Below are positions 44,672-56,276 of a stretch of DNA of 64,000 bases, in pieces. The notes below the pieces were generated by a model. That model was not told the origin of the DNA. It ran no database searches and saw only the letters and a program-made list of their open reading frames with translations. This stretch comes from Nymphaea colorata (Eukaryota > Streptophyta > Magnoliopsida > Nymphaeales > Nymphaeaceae): NCBI RefSeq assembly GCF_008831285.2, contig NC_045144.1:9459886-9523885 (forward strand), in the 5' to 3' direction. Position numbers and translations under genes: made by a program. Each line of letters opens with the position of its first letter. Position 1 is the stretch's first letter.

Positions 44672-46261
44672 TTAACAACCAATAGCAGGCTTCGAGTCTT
44701 GGAGAGAGATGATGCTTTCAAAGGCACCAACAAGAGCTTTCACCTTACTTTTTCTGGTTTCAACAAGCTTATTTGCAGTCTCTTCAATTACTTGATTAAA
44801 ATCTTGGGTGTCCTTCTTGACTTGGACATCTTGATGTCTCAACACCACAGCTGGAGTGGCAGGACTGTCTGAACCGTTGGTCTGCGCTTTTGTTTTTCTC
44901 CTAAAGCTCCTTCTCCCACCTTCAACCTTGCTATCTTGATTCTCAATGGCTCTTCCCTGCTTGAACCTAAGCCACATGGACCCACTGTTCTCTGCCTGTG
45001 CATTAAGCACCCTTCCTCTCCTAAATTTCAATTTTTCTGGTGTGTTTTCCTTCGTTTCTAGGGTGGAAATACTACTGCTTCTTAGTCGCCCTTTATTCCG
45101 ATCTGAAAGTCCTACATTCTTTCTGCTTCCAATTTCACCATGATCATGCTGGCCATTTTTTGTGCTTCTATATTTCTTTGATCCCAAGCGTACAAGTCTT
45201 GGAGGATGAGAGTTTAAAGATAAAGAACCTGAGGGCTTAACTTCTTTTTTTCCCTTGGTTGGTGCCGTATCCTTTGGTGCCTTAGCCCTTTCAGATCTTT
45301 TCTCAGAGTTTCCCCATGAGTTCCAAGTTGGAACTTTTGTTACCATCGGTTTATTTTTTGAAGCCAACAGCGACTTCGAAGAGGATTCAAATTTGAGTGG
45401 TTGTGATACTGCTGAAGTTCTCTTAGACCTGTACTTTGTTGGTGTCAAGGCTGCAAGCCCACGGTCCTGAGAGGGTGGGGACAAAGAACGTGTTGATAAA
45501 TCTACTTCTCTGGTTTCTTTTATCTCTGATATTCCAATGTCCTTAAATATTGTTTCCCTGATTGCCTCTCTTCTTCGATCTCGTAACAGATTTGAGGGTC
45601 GAGGCTTTGGCACAGGTCCAGGCTTGGAAGCCGGTGTTTCAAGTGATGCAGCCTTCTCTTTAGGTTTTGAAGTTGCATGTGTTCTACTGCTGACTTTCTG
45701 TCTCAAGTTTGCATTTCCATGCCTAGGAGAGACCAATAATGACAGGGAACTAAATTGTTTACCTGGTTCGTTCCCTACAGTTTCTACTAAACTCCTCATC
45801 TTATTATATGGATCACCCATTGAAACTCCACGAAGATCATGTGAAGCAGACATTTTCATCAAATTCTTTTGGTTACGGGACCCCTTAACTGAAGACAACT
45901 TGGCGTCCGGTGACGCTGGTTGAGTCAGAAGCTTAGCAAGTGGCCTCTGTTTTTCATTGGAGTTCCACATCCTGTCCCCTTTTGTTCTTGTGCTGTCATT
46001 TTTCAGAACCGAAAGATAGACAGGATGCTTTCCTTTTGATTCCAAAGCATGCTTTCTCCCATATTTGCATAAATCATGACAGGAGCCTGTTGATGCTCTT
46101 AGATAATGAGGCAGGACCTTTTCTTCACTAATAGCAGGGGAAGATGCAGGATTTATAATCGATTGTCCTGTTGAATCTCTTATCAAGTTGCCTCCATTTG
46201 TTTCCTCACCCTCAGAAGACAATGACTCAGTGCTCTTTTCCATGTTCGGCATGTCTGCCAT
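44672..46261 (-). CDS. Plant calmodulin-binding domain protein
   Basis: 529 residues in one uninterrupted exon. Near the N-terminus (residues ~51-68) is PHYLRASTGSCHDLCKYG. The C-terminal 50 residues carry FNQVIEETANKLVETRKSK and VKALVGAFESIISLQD, the plant calmodulin-binding (CaM_binding, PF07839-type) helix. The middle is low-complexity, S/K/R/P-rich and probably disordered. I chose the ATG at 46259-46261 (MADMPNMEKSTE). The 17 codons before it start with a TTG and cross a splice-acceptor-like TTTACAG at about 46306, so they are more likely leader. No signal peptide or membrane segment. Members bind Ca2+/calmodulin; the role of this one cannot be told. No stops or frameshifts, so likely functional. 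Confidence 0.9.
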   Translation of the reverse strand: MADMPNMEKSTESLSSEGEETNGGNLIRDSTGQSIINPASSPAISEEKVLPHYLRASTGSCHDLCKYGRKHALESKGKHPVYLSVLKNDSTRTKGDRMWNSNEKQRPLAKLLTQPASPDAKLSSVKGSRNQKNLMKMSASHDLRGVSMGDPYNKMRSLVETVGNEPGKQFSSLSLLVSPRHGNANLRQKVSSRTHATSKPKEKAASLETPASKPGPVPKPRPSNLLRDRRREAIRETIFKDIGISEIKETREVDLSTRSLSPPSQDRGLAALTPTKYRSKRTSAVSQPLKFESSSKSLLASKNKPMVTKVPTWNSWGNSEKRSERAKAPKDTAPTKGKKEVKPSGSLSLNSHPPRLVRLGSKKYRSTKNGQHDHGEIGSRKNVGLSDRNKGRLRSSSISTLETKENTPEKLKFRRGRVLNAQAENSGSMWLRFKQGRAIENQDSKVEGGRRSFRRKTKAQTNGSDSPATPAVVLRHQDVQVKKDTQDFNQVIEETANKLVETRKSKVKALVGAFESIISLQDSKPAIGC

Positions 46262-46305
46262 AGTCTGCAGCAGACCAAACTTCACTGCAACGTACACTCC
46301 TGCTG

Positions 46306-48110
46306 TAAACAAAATTTATATGTTAAAAATAATCTGAGGATGGGTTACTATCAATAGATAAGTAGTCCTTTTATCATTAAGAGCTATGAAACTCCTCATG
46401 AAAAGAAAATCTCGAAATGATCTGGGGAGTGGGTACTATCAATAGATAAGTGGTCATTCATCAATAGTTATGTAAGTCTCCATGAGCAGAAAATCTTAAA
46501 ATTGCTCATAAACAGAGTAAACTAAGAAACTCCTGATAGCCCTGAGATCATTCTGTTGTCCGAATTGCCTAAGGCTGCTTTTAACGATAAAATTACAGGT
46601 CATTGCCGATACGGTACTAGCAAATGTCTGCCATGCATGAGAGCTGCAAGGTTCTTGCTGTTTCAACAGACAGCAAGTCTATAAACAACAAAAGAAACAA
46701 GAAGTTCCAGGCTCGAATATCGTAACAAAGTTGAAAACTCCAGTCCGCATTTTAATAGTCCAGTGAGCCCCAGAGAATTAACAGAAAATAAAACTGAGGA
46801 ATTTCAATCAGAATAGCAGTCAAATGGATGAGAAAACAATAGGACTCTTGTAAAAAGGATGGAAGTACGATGAAGATCACAAAAGAAATTAACGAAAAGC
46901 TTGCGTGCCTTCTGTTCGAAATTTCTTCTTCCAATCCCCTGTATGTGTGATATGTCTTTTTCTACGGGACTTCCAAGCGAAGGAAGAAAGGAGAAGAAGC
47001 ACCTCGCAACGATCTGCCAAAGAGTAACGATAGATGTCAGATAAGTAAATTCCATGGACATTTAATGCACGAATCTTTTCAGCCTCTTAAAAATTGCAAC
47101 GTGCTGAGAAAACGGAAATGGCAACCAGAAATGTACTTATCAAGGATCAAACCGTTCACTGATAAAAAACCATCAGGCAATCACGGCAAATGATTTCATC
47201 TTTCCTTTTTATCCCGTATCTTTTCTCCATTAAACACGCAACAAGAAGGCCAACAAATTTCTAAGATAAAGACTTTGCTGGTTGCCCTTCGGAAGGAATA
47301 TATTATCTTGCCAACGATTAACCTTATAAAGGATCTTCCATTCATGAATCACAAAAAAAAAAAAAGAATTTCAATCTAGAAAAATGAATCTCTTTTGGAA
47401 CCAATAGCTTTCACGATGACAGTGAAATACGGAGAGCACCGCCCGCAAATCAAGAAATAAAATACTGCAAAAATCATAAAAAGAAAACAGAAGTTGGGTA
47501 TGAGTTCCATCTTTCTCGTAGACATTAACCAACAACATAAAGGAAAAAATCAGAACGAGAAAATCCATATCAAGGATTGAAGATCGGAAGGATAACAGGA
47601 CGATGGAATTAAAAGTACCAAAGCCTACTGAAACAAAAACAACCATACAACCAATGAATCAAATGAAGGAAACTCCAACCAGATCAAAAACTCCAATCAA
47701 TTCTAAATCGACTGACACAAAACTCACAAATCCTTCTGCTTACCCTCTATCCACCTTCCAAAAATGTCGCACCAAGTTCAGACTTTTCCTTGAACAAATC
47801 TGCAAGAAACAGATAGGTACACATCAAGGTTAAAGAAACCCATGACCCATTATCATCCCACGATCGCAACCGACTGCAAAATAATGGAAGAAATAAGACA
47901 ACGCAGATAGAAGTGTCTGGCCAACAACGACCAAGAACAGCTGCGGGAGACCATACCTTGGCAGAAATCTATCAGAGAATTCGCAGATGGAAAAACCGGA
48001 TTCTGGATTTTCTTTCTCGAAGGGGCGACGTCAAGAACGTCAGCGGAAGGCTCACAAAGGTAATTCCAACTCTTTGGTTGATCGGCTGCGCTGTGGCGCC
48101 ACCGCCGCGT
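46306..48110 (-). other. Presumed 5' leader and introns of the calmodulin-binding gene
   Basis: On the minus strand, a donor-like CCAAG|GTATGG near 47958, an acceptor-like TTTCTTGCAG at 47800-47809 followed by a 56-nt exon candidate (47744-47799) ending in a donor GG|GTAAGC, and the acceptor TTTACAG at about 46306 would give a spliced untranslated leader. Another acceptor-like TTTGGCAG lies near 47020. The GC-richer block at 47900-48110 could hold the promoter. This is signal reading only and needs transcript evidence. Confidence 0.35.
46325..46505. repeat. Diverged ~90-bp tandem duplication in the presumed leader intron
   Basis: TACTATCAATAGATAAGTAG...ATCA...GAAACTCCTCATGA at 46350-46405 is followed by a second copy TACTATCAATAGATAAGTGG... 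at 46434-46490. It lies just upstream of the splice-acceptor-like site of the coding exon. Confidence 0.7.
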
Positions 48111-48452
48111 TAGTTGGAGGAACAATAGGTGGCCGTGCCGCGAGAAGTTTACTAAGAATAACTTCCTTTTTCTATGTTTATTTGTTAAATAATATTGAAA
48201 TCCCATTCATTTACTATAATTATGCTTCTTTACGTAGATTGTCGCCCTTAGCTGAGAGAGAGAAAGACCTTGCATAGCCAAAGACAAAATTGTGACAGAC
48301 AGCTTTGATAATTATAGGACTCATGACCCCACCATGCGTTTTTGTTTTTCTCGGAATGGAATTCTTCTCGGCTTGTTGAATGGAATGACGCTGGCAGACG
48401 TAATTAACTAATTATATCGAGGTCAGAATTTTGAAATTACTACCCTCGTAAT

Positions 48453-48461
48453 TCTCTCTCT

Positions 48462-48551
<90 letters not shown>
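48453..48551. repeat. (CT)n(TA)n microsatellite
   Basis: CT run to about 48499, then TA run to 48551 with one CA interruption, followed by poly-T. Confidence 0.95.
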
Positions 48552-50551
48552 TTTTTTTTTTTCTCATGGAAAACATGTTCATTGTTTTGTTGATTTACAA
48601 AATGGCGTCCGAAATTTTGGAAATTATGAATGAGTACCTGATAAGTGATAAATAAAAAACTCTCTTGTTGGGCCACACCGGAACTAATAGGAGTTGGTTA
48701 CATCTTAGTTAAGATTATGAAACTGCTCCATAGGCACGATGACCTCCCATCCATATGCAGTGGGTGGTGGTAACAAGTGCAACGGTCTAGGTTCAAGTGG
48801 TGATGCATGTTAGGGTTATGTCATTTCACCATGGTAAGCGGAATGTAGAAGGCAAATAACGACATACGACAAAACTTGCTGCATGTCGGTAGATGTTTTG
48901 TGCAATTCCACGGTGGAAACGGAAGTGCTCCCGGTGGGCCCTTTGAGGTGGTGTTAAAAAGGAAGAACTCCCTCCCAAAAAAGTGAGAATCCAAGAAAGA
49001 TTATCTTCTTCCAAAAGAAGAAAAGTGGGCCCAAAACAACACACATATGCACTCTCTCTCTCCTAGTATTGGTTGGCTGTATAAATGAAACCGAAACAGT
49101 AGTCTAAATCCATCCTGCCGGAGGTTATGCCTCCATCGTATTATTCCAATCAACAATCCATAAGGTCAGCTACCAAACGAATGGGGCGAAGTTGCTGAGG
49201 CAGGCAATAGCATACTCTACTTCCCTAATACATAGGGGCAGAGTTGAAATTCTTAGCTGGACACTAGTAACAAATTTTAAATTTTTAAAGAGCATCAATA
49301 TATAAATAAAGAAAAAATGCTGTAAAGTGTCAAATATAAAAAGAAGTATTTTTTTTTTTAGCTTTGCATGGGCAATTGCCTACACTGTGGCCACACCTGA
49401 CAAGCACCTAGCCACCGTGGCTGGGCCATTTACAATGGTTGGAAACAATCGCAGAGACCTTGACTCTATTTAAAATCTGCTCCAAATCTTTCCCCATGTG
49501 TTCAACATTTGTAAACCAGAAACAAATTGGAATCGACCCTGCACACTAATTCCTGCAGCAGCAAACTTGTATTCTTGAATGCATCTCACACCACTCAGAA
49601 TACAGGTTTCATCCTCATCTTTGACTGGCCAATCATCCACTAGGATGCCGGTCTTAGCCCAGATTATAAGCGCCCAAAGATCGAATCCGCACTTAGGCCA
49701 TACGAGTTAAGTAAAATTTTTCTGGTTTTCCATTATAACCTTTTAACGCAAACTTTTCTGTGTCTTTTTTGTTACCCCTTTTTTCCGTTCTTTCTGCGTC
49801 GTAAATGCCGCTTAGGTCCTCATAGGAGGGCTGCCCATCACCTAGTCTAAATGATAATTTAGGACTAAGCATTGGGTCAGCTCAGCCAAGAAGCCGGCTC
49901 GGGGCTCAACTCAAATATCCGGACCGGTGCCCACCCGTACTTCCAAGCTGTCAATTGGAAAAGAATCATTTTTTAAAGTCAAGTGTTTTTTTTTTTCAAA
50001 TTCACATTTAAAATTAGATATGTAACATAATGCATTTAAATATGGTTCACCTTCTAAAGATCATCGAGATCCTACCTTGCACTTCGAATGCAATATGCAC
50101 TCCGGTTAAATATTTTTATGGTGAGTTTACATTTTTTTTTATAAAACTAATCATAAAGACGGGCGCTCATGCTAAATCTATGGATAAAAATGAGTGCATG
50201 CTTTGGATATATGCATGTATAAGATAATATATATAAATCACAAAATGCAAAATCATTCACGTTCAAATATTAATTTAAAAAATAAGATTTACGCATTGTA
50301 AAACACATATTCACTTTTTAGGTTTTGAGTCATGGAGATTACATGCTACAGTTAGAAAAACACATGCATGGCTGAGAAATTTGATCAGTGCGTCTTGTAA
50401 AGTTTAGAGTCTATTTCCTGGTCGATATAGACGTATATATGCGTCCGTATTACATTGGCATCATAACAAATTTATCAGTTCGCAATTTTTTGATGTAGAC
50501 GGTACTTTGAAAACACAATTTACTAAGAAAGTACCGAAAGTTCGAACAGGA

Positions 50552-50552
<1 letters not shown>

Positions 50553-50606
<54 letters not shown>
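50553..50606. repeat. (TA)n microsatellite
   Basis: About 27 uninterrupted TA units. Confidence 0.95.
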
Positions 50607-50609
<3 letters not shown>

Positions 50610-50920
50610 TTTGCATATTTATTTTCCGGTGCCGTAGACATATATTTTTTAAAGCATGATGACTTTGGCATCATATTGTAAAAGCTATATGTATTAAAAA
50701 AACCACGTGTTCAGTTTTATATCACCATGGAGATCTATTTTAATGTTTCTTATATATATTATAATTTGTTCGTTGGTATATCCTTTTAACTAATAATGGA
50801 GTATCTCAAGCCTTTTTGGAATCCACCACATGTTCTCAAATTAAGCATGGAAAGAACATGCGAGCAGAACGACGGGTTCCACTTCGCCCTCTAATTGGCC
50901 CATCGTGTGGCAACAAGAAA

Positions 50921-51000
50921 GAAAAAAAAACTTTTTCTTATTAATATAATAAAATAAAATTAAAAAAAAACCTTTTCTTATTAATATAATAAAATAAAAT
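50921..51000. repeat. 40-bp tandem duplication
   Basis: Two copies of an A-tract followed by TTTTCTTATTAATATAATAA and AAATAAAAT, nearly identical. Confidence 0.85.
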
Positions 51001-52363
51001 AAGCAGCATAAAAATATTGGTTGGCCAATGAGTTAGGTCTGGTGGGGAATTTTGTCATTTTCATTATTGGCAAATCTAGTTAGCGGGCGAAAGCTGTTTC
51101 TGACTTGACTTGAATGCAGTCCTGCCAGCTGGTATACGTCCTTCCCTCTTAATTTTCCCACCCCTTACCCCACAAAGAAAATCAGTTCATATGTATCTAC
51201 CTTCTAATAACTTCTTTTGAGAGTTTTTTTTGACGAGAAAAGAGTTAACAACTCGCATAGTTCAAATTCTTTTTACTAGAGAGATGCTCGTAAAAAAGAA
51301 AGCCATACGTAGAGGATGAAATAAATGTGAAAAAGAAAAAGTTCTGAAATATGCCGACCCAAATCCACCAAAATTCTATCTATTCTTCACAAAATTATCC
51401 ACTCTGTAAAATTTTACAGTAAATTTTATTTACCTTTTCACAAAAGTAATCGTATAAACACGGTGCACATGGCTGATTTCTTAAGAGTCAACTCTAGTTA
51501 TTTGGTTTCCGCGGACATATATGTGAGTTTTGTGAAAGCCTAGAAAGCGACAGTCCATAGTTTTCCAAATTGTTCTACGCTCAATAAGGTCGTGCAGTAT
51601 TTCATAGAAAACAAAGAGATTTTTTGAAAAAAGAAAAAGGAGATTTCTTAAATTTCAGTAGGTATGTTGGTTCCATATTTGTCCTCGGTTACTGAAATTA
51701 TCCACTATATAATCGGAAGCACACCATAAGCATGGCTTAAATTGGAAAAGAAAAAGAATGACGTGCAAGGTAACATCTTTACAACAAGGATATTTGAACT
51801 GGCTTGTCATTCGCAACGGCATAAGTGTAATAATCATGTTGATATACCTATCAGACCATAAATACTGACTAAAAAATTATAATAAGATTCCTTTATCTTT
51901 TTCACACAAAGATGACAGTTGATACTTCTACCAATCAATTAACTAGATGCAGACGTCTGAAAATTTAACCAAGTCGCTCTTGATATTAAATGCCTGGAGA
52001 TTATAGTGTTTACGGATTATCCTTTCCTCTAAATGAATTAAATTATGTATATTTCATTTTTACCTCTCAACATCAGAGTTGAAGCTTCCACCATTCCCAC
52101 ATTCTCACAAGATATCAGATTTGCTTTTAGTTCCTCAAAATTATGCCCCTTTTATCATTGACCTTTCCTTTTGTAGCCCCCTTTATACTTTTACTTGCAC
52201 ATTAGTGTCCCTCTTTGTTGTAGCATAGGAAGTTGACGCTCTGAAACGGAGAGTGACTGCTTTTAATCTATGTGAGTTTGTAATTACAAAACCTATCCGA
52301 CAATGAATATTTTCAAATGATCACTGAGTTAGAAATGAAAGAATTCGAAGTTGAGTGTTTTAA

Positions 52364-52525
52364 GGGTTGTTTGGTAGCAACGACAATCTTCGAGTGTTTC
52401 ATGAATCTGTCCCAAAAAATTGAGTATATTCATAAAATACTATAACTAATGTCTCATGAACCTACCCCAACTTTTGAGGCAGATTCATGAGAAAATCACA
52501 ACTTGCCCCTTCTACCAAACAACTC
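52364..52525. mobile_element. MITE of about 160 bp
   Basis: Ends GGGTTGTTTGGTAG and CTACCAAACAACTCC are inverted repeats (12 of 14 or better). Inverted similarity continues inside (TCATGAATCTGTCCCAAAA against TTTTGAGGCAGATTCATGA). The terminal sequence is like Tourist/PIF-Harbinger or some hAT MITEs. Flanks (TAA on the left, TTT on the right) do not give a clear target duplication, so the superfamily is open. No coding capacity. Confidence 0.65.
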
Positions 52526-53196
52526 CTTTGGGGCTTTAGGGGAAAAGGTAGATAATCACTATGCTGTAATCGTGTTCAAAGGTAGAACAAAACAAGTTAA
52601 AAGTGCATTTTATGTGGTACCTACTATGTTTTATAGACTTTCACGTAGGCCCGGCCAAGTCAAGAATATGATTCACTTCCTAATACATATATATATACAG
52701 AAGACGAACAATACTGATTGAATGTGGTTAGCGATAACACATATTGTATAGTTTCTTTGGAGTTATATGGAGGGCCACAAGTCATGAGTGAAAAGAGACT
52801 GAAATATGTCACTTTCACTCTGTAAGGGTTTGACAAACCTCACACGGGTTAGTGGCTGGTAAGAGGTTTCTGGTTCGAGTTGCATGGGCGTCAACCTTCC
52901 TTTACCGAAAATGAAACCAGTGTACTAGCTGATGTGCAATGAAAGCTAATTCCACATCAAGAATCAACACAAAGCACCAAACAGTTGCTCTCACTTGGCC
53001 GGTGTAATAATCATCTATAAGTAACAAATTGTGTCGACGGGAAAGTGACATATACAAGAAGCGCCCCAAAACAGTTCTTTCAAGATGTGCTCCACTGATA
53101 TGTTGCTTATGTTGGCCAATTTAATTACATTTTTATTTCTTTTTTATTTTGCCAGTAAAACCTATAAAAATGCGATAGGGCAAGCAATGAAGAAAA

Positions 53197-53661
53197 TTAT
53201 AGTAAAAGGACCGCTGGGAATAGGCGCACTGAGCCACCATCGTTGTAATTGGGATGATATCCCATTGGCCTAATGTTACACAGCGGTCTTATCGCCACTA
53301 AGGTCACAAAGTAATGACCGCTATGTGTTTTTAGCGTTGGCCTGAAGTGCTTTGACAACCATATGTGTCCGGCGGGAACTTTGTCATGTAATGCTTTGGG
53401 AACATCGCCAGTTCCTCTTTTTCTTGGAAGCTTCAATAAAAAGTCTGCTATTAAATGACCTATAGCCGAAGCCATAATAACATCAATAGACATACAACAA
53501 TTAACATCATATGCAGCTAGTAGCTTAGTTATCATGTTGAACATCGTATTATCAAAGTGTACATAGCTCAATAAATTGGCCATAGTACTGAGCCCAATTG
53601 TTCCTATCGCACAGGAAAGGTCAAGAACCATTTTTGTACCGTCACACCTCAAGGTCAGCAC
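53197..53661 (-). other. Unrecognised open frame of 154 codons
   Basis: Starts MLTLRCDGTKMVLDLSCAIG. No domain recognised. Its 3' part overlaps repeated AGCGGTC/GACCGC motifs (53209-53320) that look like transposon subterminal repeats, so it is more likely part of a decayed element than a host gene. An N-terminal hydrophobic stretch is present but not convincing as a membrane segment. Confidence 0.25.
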
Positions 53662-54061
53662 ATTCTTGCATCATGTTGTCGAGAAATTCAACCTGTATCA
53701 CTGTCCCAAATGTATTAGAACAAGTTAATAATTTGGTTAAAGATTTAAATAGAGGTGGCTAAAGCTAGATAAATAAAACTTCTAAAACATAGTTTTATCA
53801 TATGGTAGTAGTTAAGTTACAACACATGATTTCTTATGTCCGTGATTCGCTTAGATGAAGCAGATACAAGTAGATGTTCATTGCGATAAAAGGAACTTAA
53901 CCAACGCAGTTAAGTCCTTCCATCGTGAATGTAGAAATGTTAAAAAGGTGATCTTAAATGTACTTGTTCATCTGACTGTACGTTATGTATTTGTACAGTC
54001 CATCCATAGAATCCAGCCCATCCCTGACTCTACGATTTACTAATCTGTTTAACAGATCTAG

Positions 54062-54316
54062 TTGGATCTAATACTAATTAATATCAACAAGCTCTGCAAT
54101 GTCAATATTTTCTGCCAAGCTCGGTCCAGAAACGTTATTAAAGCTATTGAAAGAAGCATGAATAGATCCCTTTGGGCAGAGACCACTTTGAGACAGACGA
54201 AGCAACATTTGATTTCATGGAAGCAACTCTGTAGACCCACAAACGAAGGTGGAGTAGGTCTTCTACCAATTGGAGAATGGGATAAAGCTATCCTGGCAAG
54301 CAAAGCATGTTACTGA
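54062..54316 (+). pseudogene. LINE (non-LTR) reverse transcriptase C-terminal fragment
   Basis: About 84 codons. ARSRNVIKAIERSMNRSLWA, KQHLISWKQLCRPTNEGGVG and LLPIGEWDKAILASKACY match the segment after the reverse transcriptase domain of plant LINEs, where LV/ISW...C.P...GG.G...L..WN.A.L is conserved. The frame is lost on both sides and no poly-A tail or target duplication was found. An isolated relic. Confidence 0.75.
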
Positions 54317-54412
54317 ATTAAAGCTAACTCTAAAATGTGAATTAGTTGTAAAAAAGATACCTTTGTAAAGGCGAGGCATGTGGACATTCAAGGACCAACG
54401 CAGGGGATCCTG

Positions 54413-54861
54413 TGTTGGACTTTTTAGAGTAATGCAAGACTTACCATGCACGAGTTCATGCATAGAAATAAACAAATAAGGCACTTACTGGTTCTGCCAT
54501 GATGCACAATGAGAAGAATGAAGAGAGATAATCTTCTCAGCCACGACCACCGTCAATGAGCAAAGACACAAAAATGCCGATGGTGAGTAGGGACCGATCC
54601 TCAAAAAGTTATACAACTATTCACTACTATAAGCCGCTCTCATCACAACCACTGTCAATGAGCAGAGACACAAAAATGCCGATGGTGAGTAGGGACCGAT
54701 CCTCAAAAAGTTTTACAACTACTATAAGCCGCTCTCATCATGCCGTATAAATAGGAAACCAAGAGTCACCTTGAAAGGGTGTGAAGTGAAAGGTGTATGG
54801 TGAAGAGGTGATCGAATGAAGGGTCACAACCATTGAACCCTTCAGCACACGTTCTCCAACA
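54413..54861 (-). repeat. Candidate 3' LTR of the truncated copia element
   Basis: Bounded by TGTTGG (plus, 54413) and CCAACA (plus, to 54861) as short inverted ends and preceded on the minus strand by a copia-like purine tract. It contains a minus-strand TATA box (CCTATTTATACGG context near 54743). No second LTR in the window confirms the ends. Confidence 0.5.
54551..54745. repeat. 102-bp tandem duplication inside the LTR
   Basis: GTCAATGAGCA(A/G)AGACACAA starts copies at about 54551 and 54653. The second copy is 7 bp shorter at its end. It lies immediately upstream of the TATA box on the transcribed strand side. Confidence 0.85.
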
Positions 54862-55038
54862 TTCACCCACTTGACTCAAGTGATGGGCAACTGATATAGC
54901 ATCAATAGACTAGCCTTAAGTCTATACTTTCAGTCCATAATTTGTTACGCAATACTCTTAACATAATGAGTATACTTGAACAAAAGAGTACCAGCTGTAT
55001 TAGAAAATGTGATCACATAAATATGAGTGTGTATTTAA

Positions 55039-55419
55039 TTACAAGGAATTCACAAGACCCATCATCTTAACATGTTCAGAATACAACCCTAGGGCCAAAC
55101 CTTTAGTAAAAGGATCAACAACTATAGTTTTAGTTCCAATGTTATCAACACAAACTAAATGATTATCTGTCTTGTCCTTGACAATAAAATACTTCAATTC
55201 GATATGCTTACATGATGTAGTATTTTTGTTGTTGTTGGAGAAAGACACAATGGTTTCATTGTCACAAAATAATTTGAGTGGCTTTCCAATAGATTGAACC
55301 ACCCTCAGTCCTGATATGAAGTTCCGCAACCAAATAGCCGTGACGTGGTCGCGAAAAGAGCAATGGATTCTGCTTCCATGGTGTGGGCAGCAGTAATGAA
55401 CTGCTTCCCACCCCTCCAA
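55039..55419 (-). pseudogene. Copia RNase H fragment
   Basis: 126 codons with GKPLKLFCDNETIVSFSNNN (the C-D-N catalytic box), CKHIELKYFIVKDK and VDPFTKGLALGLYSEHVKMM, the end of a copia polyprotein. The first RNase H boxes lie upstream in other frames (about 55440-55560, read as SYLDADLDGCPDSRK). Confidence 0.85.
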
Positions 55420-56062
55420 GAGATATACTACTTGCTAGTAGGAAAAATCCAGTAGTAAATTTTCTACTATCAGGACATCCATCCAGATCTGCATCTAAAT
55501 AGCTAACAACCTCTAGGTCATCTATCTTTCTATATGTTAACGAGTAATCTTTTGTTCCCTACAAGCACCACATGATCTTCTTGGCAGTCTTCTAATGAAC
55601 AATCCCTAAATTCAACTGAAATATACAAAGGAACCCAACTGCATATGATATGCCAGGTTGTGTACAGGTATGCGTATACGGCAAGCTGCCAACTGCTGAT
55701 GCATATGATATTGTATGCATTTATATTTTTTCATCTTCAATATATGGACAATCTTTCAAGCTCAATGTATCTCCTTTCTCTATAAGTGCTGTAGTAGGAG
55801 AACAATTCTCCATCCCATATCTTTTGAGGATCTTATCAATATAAGTTGTTTGAGAGATGCCTAATGTACCTCTATTTCTTTATCGATGAATCTCAATACC
55901 AAAAACATAAGCAGCTTTACTTATGTCTTTCATTTCAAAACGAGAATAAAAAAAATCTTTAATCTCTGTTAGCATATCTTTATTGTTGGTTGTAAATAGC
56001 ATATCATCTACATATAGTACCAGAATTATGAACTTACTCCCACTTATCTTAAAGTACACACA

Positions 56063-56272
56063 TCAATCAACGATGTTCTCAATAAAATCAAAAGTCAAGA
56101 TGACTTTTGCAAACTTGATGTACCATTGCCAGGAAGCCAGATTAAGCCCATGTATTGATTTATTTAATTTGCAAACCAATCTGTCTGACTCTCCTTTAGA
56201 GAAACCTTGAGGTTGTTCCATATAAACCACTTCATTCAAATCACCATTTAGGAAAGTTTCTTTTACATCCAT
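56063..56272 (-). pseudogene. Copia reverse transcriptase palm fragment
   Basis: Contains MDVKETFLNGDLNEVVYMEQ, PQGFSKGESDRLVCKLNKS and IHGLNLASWQWYIKF. It starts at the first catalytic aspartate, so the N-terminal third is missing. The Y-x-D-D box is just downstream in another frame (around 56000). Confidence 0.85.
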
Positions 56273-56276
56273 TGCC

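Larger units (their letters stand above)
48278..52363. other. AT-rich intergenic stretch
   Basis: No supported gene. Contains microsatellites (48453-48551, 50553-50606), a 40-bp tandem duplication (50921-51000) and scattered short frames of no recognisable content. Confidence 0.55.
54413..56276 (-). mobile_element. 5'-truncated Ty1/copia element with one LTR
   Basis: Minus strand: a reverse transcriptase palm piece (56272-56063), a broken RT/RNase H connection (about 56060-55420), RNase H (55419-55039), a purine tract AAGTGGGTGAA, then an LTR starting TGTTGGAG (at 54861) and ending CCAACA (at 54413). gag, protease and integrase are absent; similarity stops at about 56276 beside poly-T. Reading frames are interrupted. 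Confidence 0.75.
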
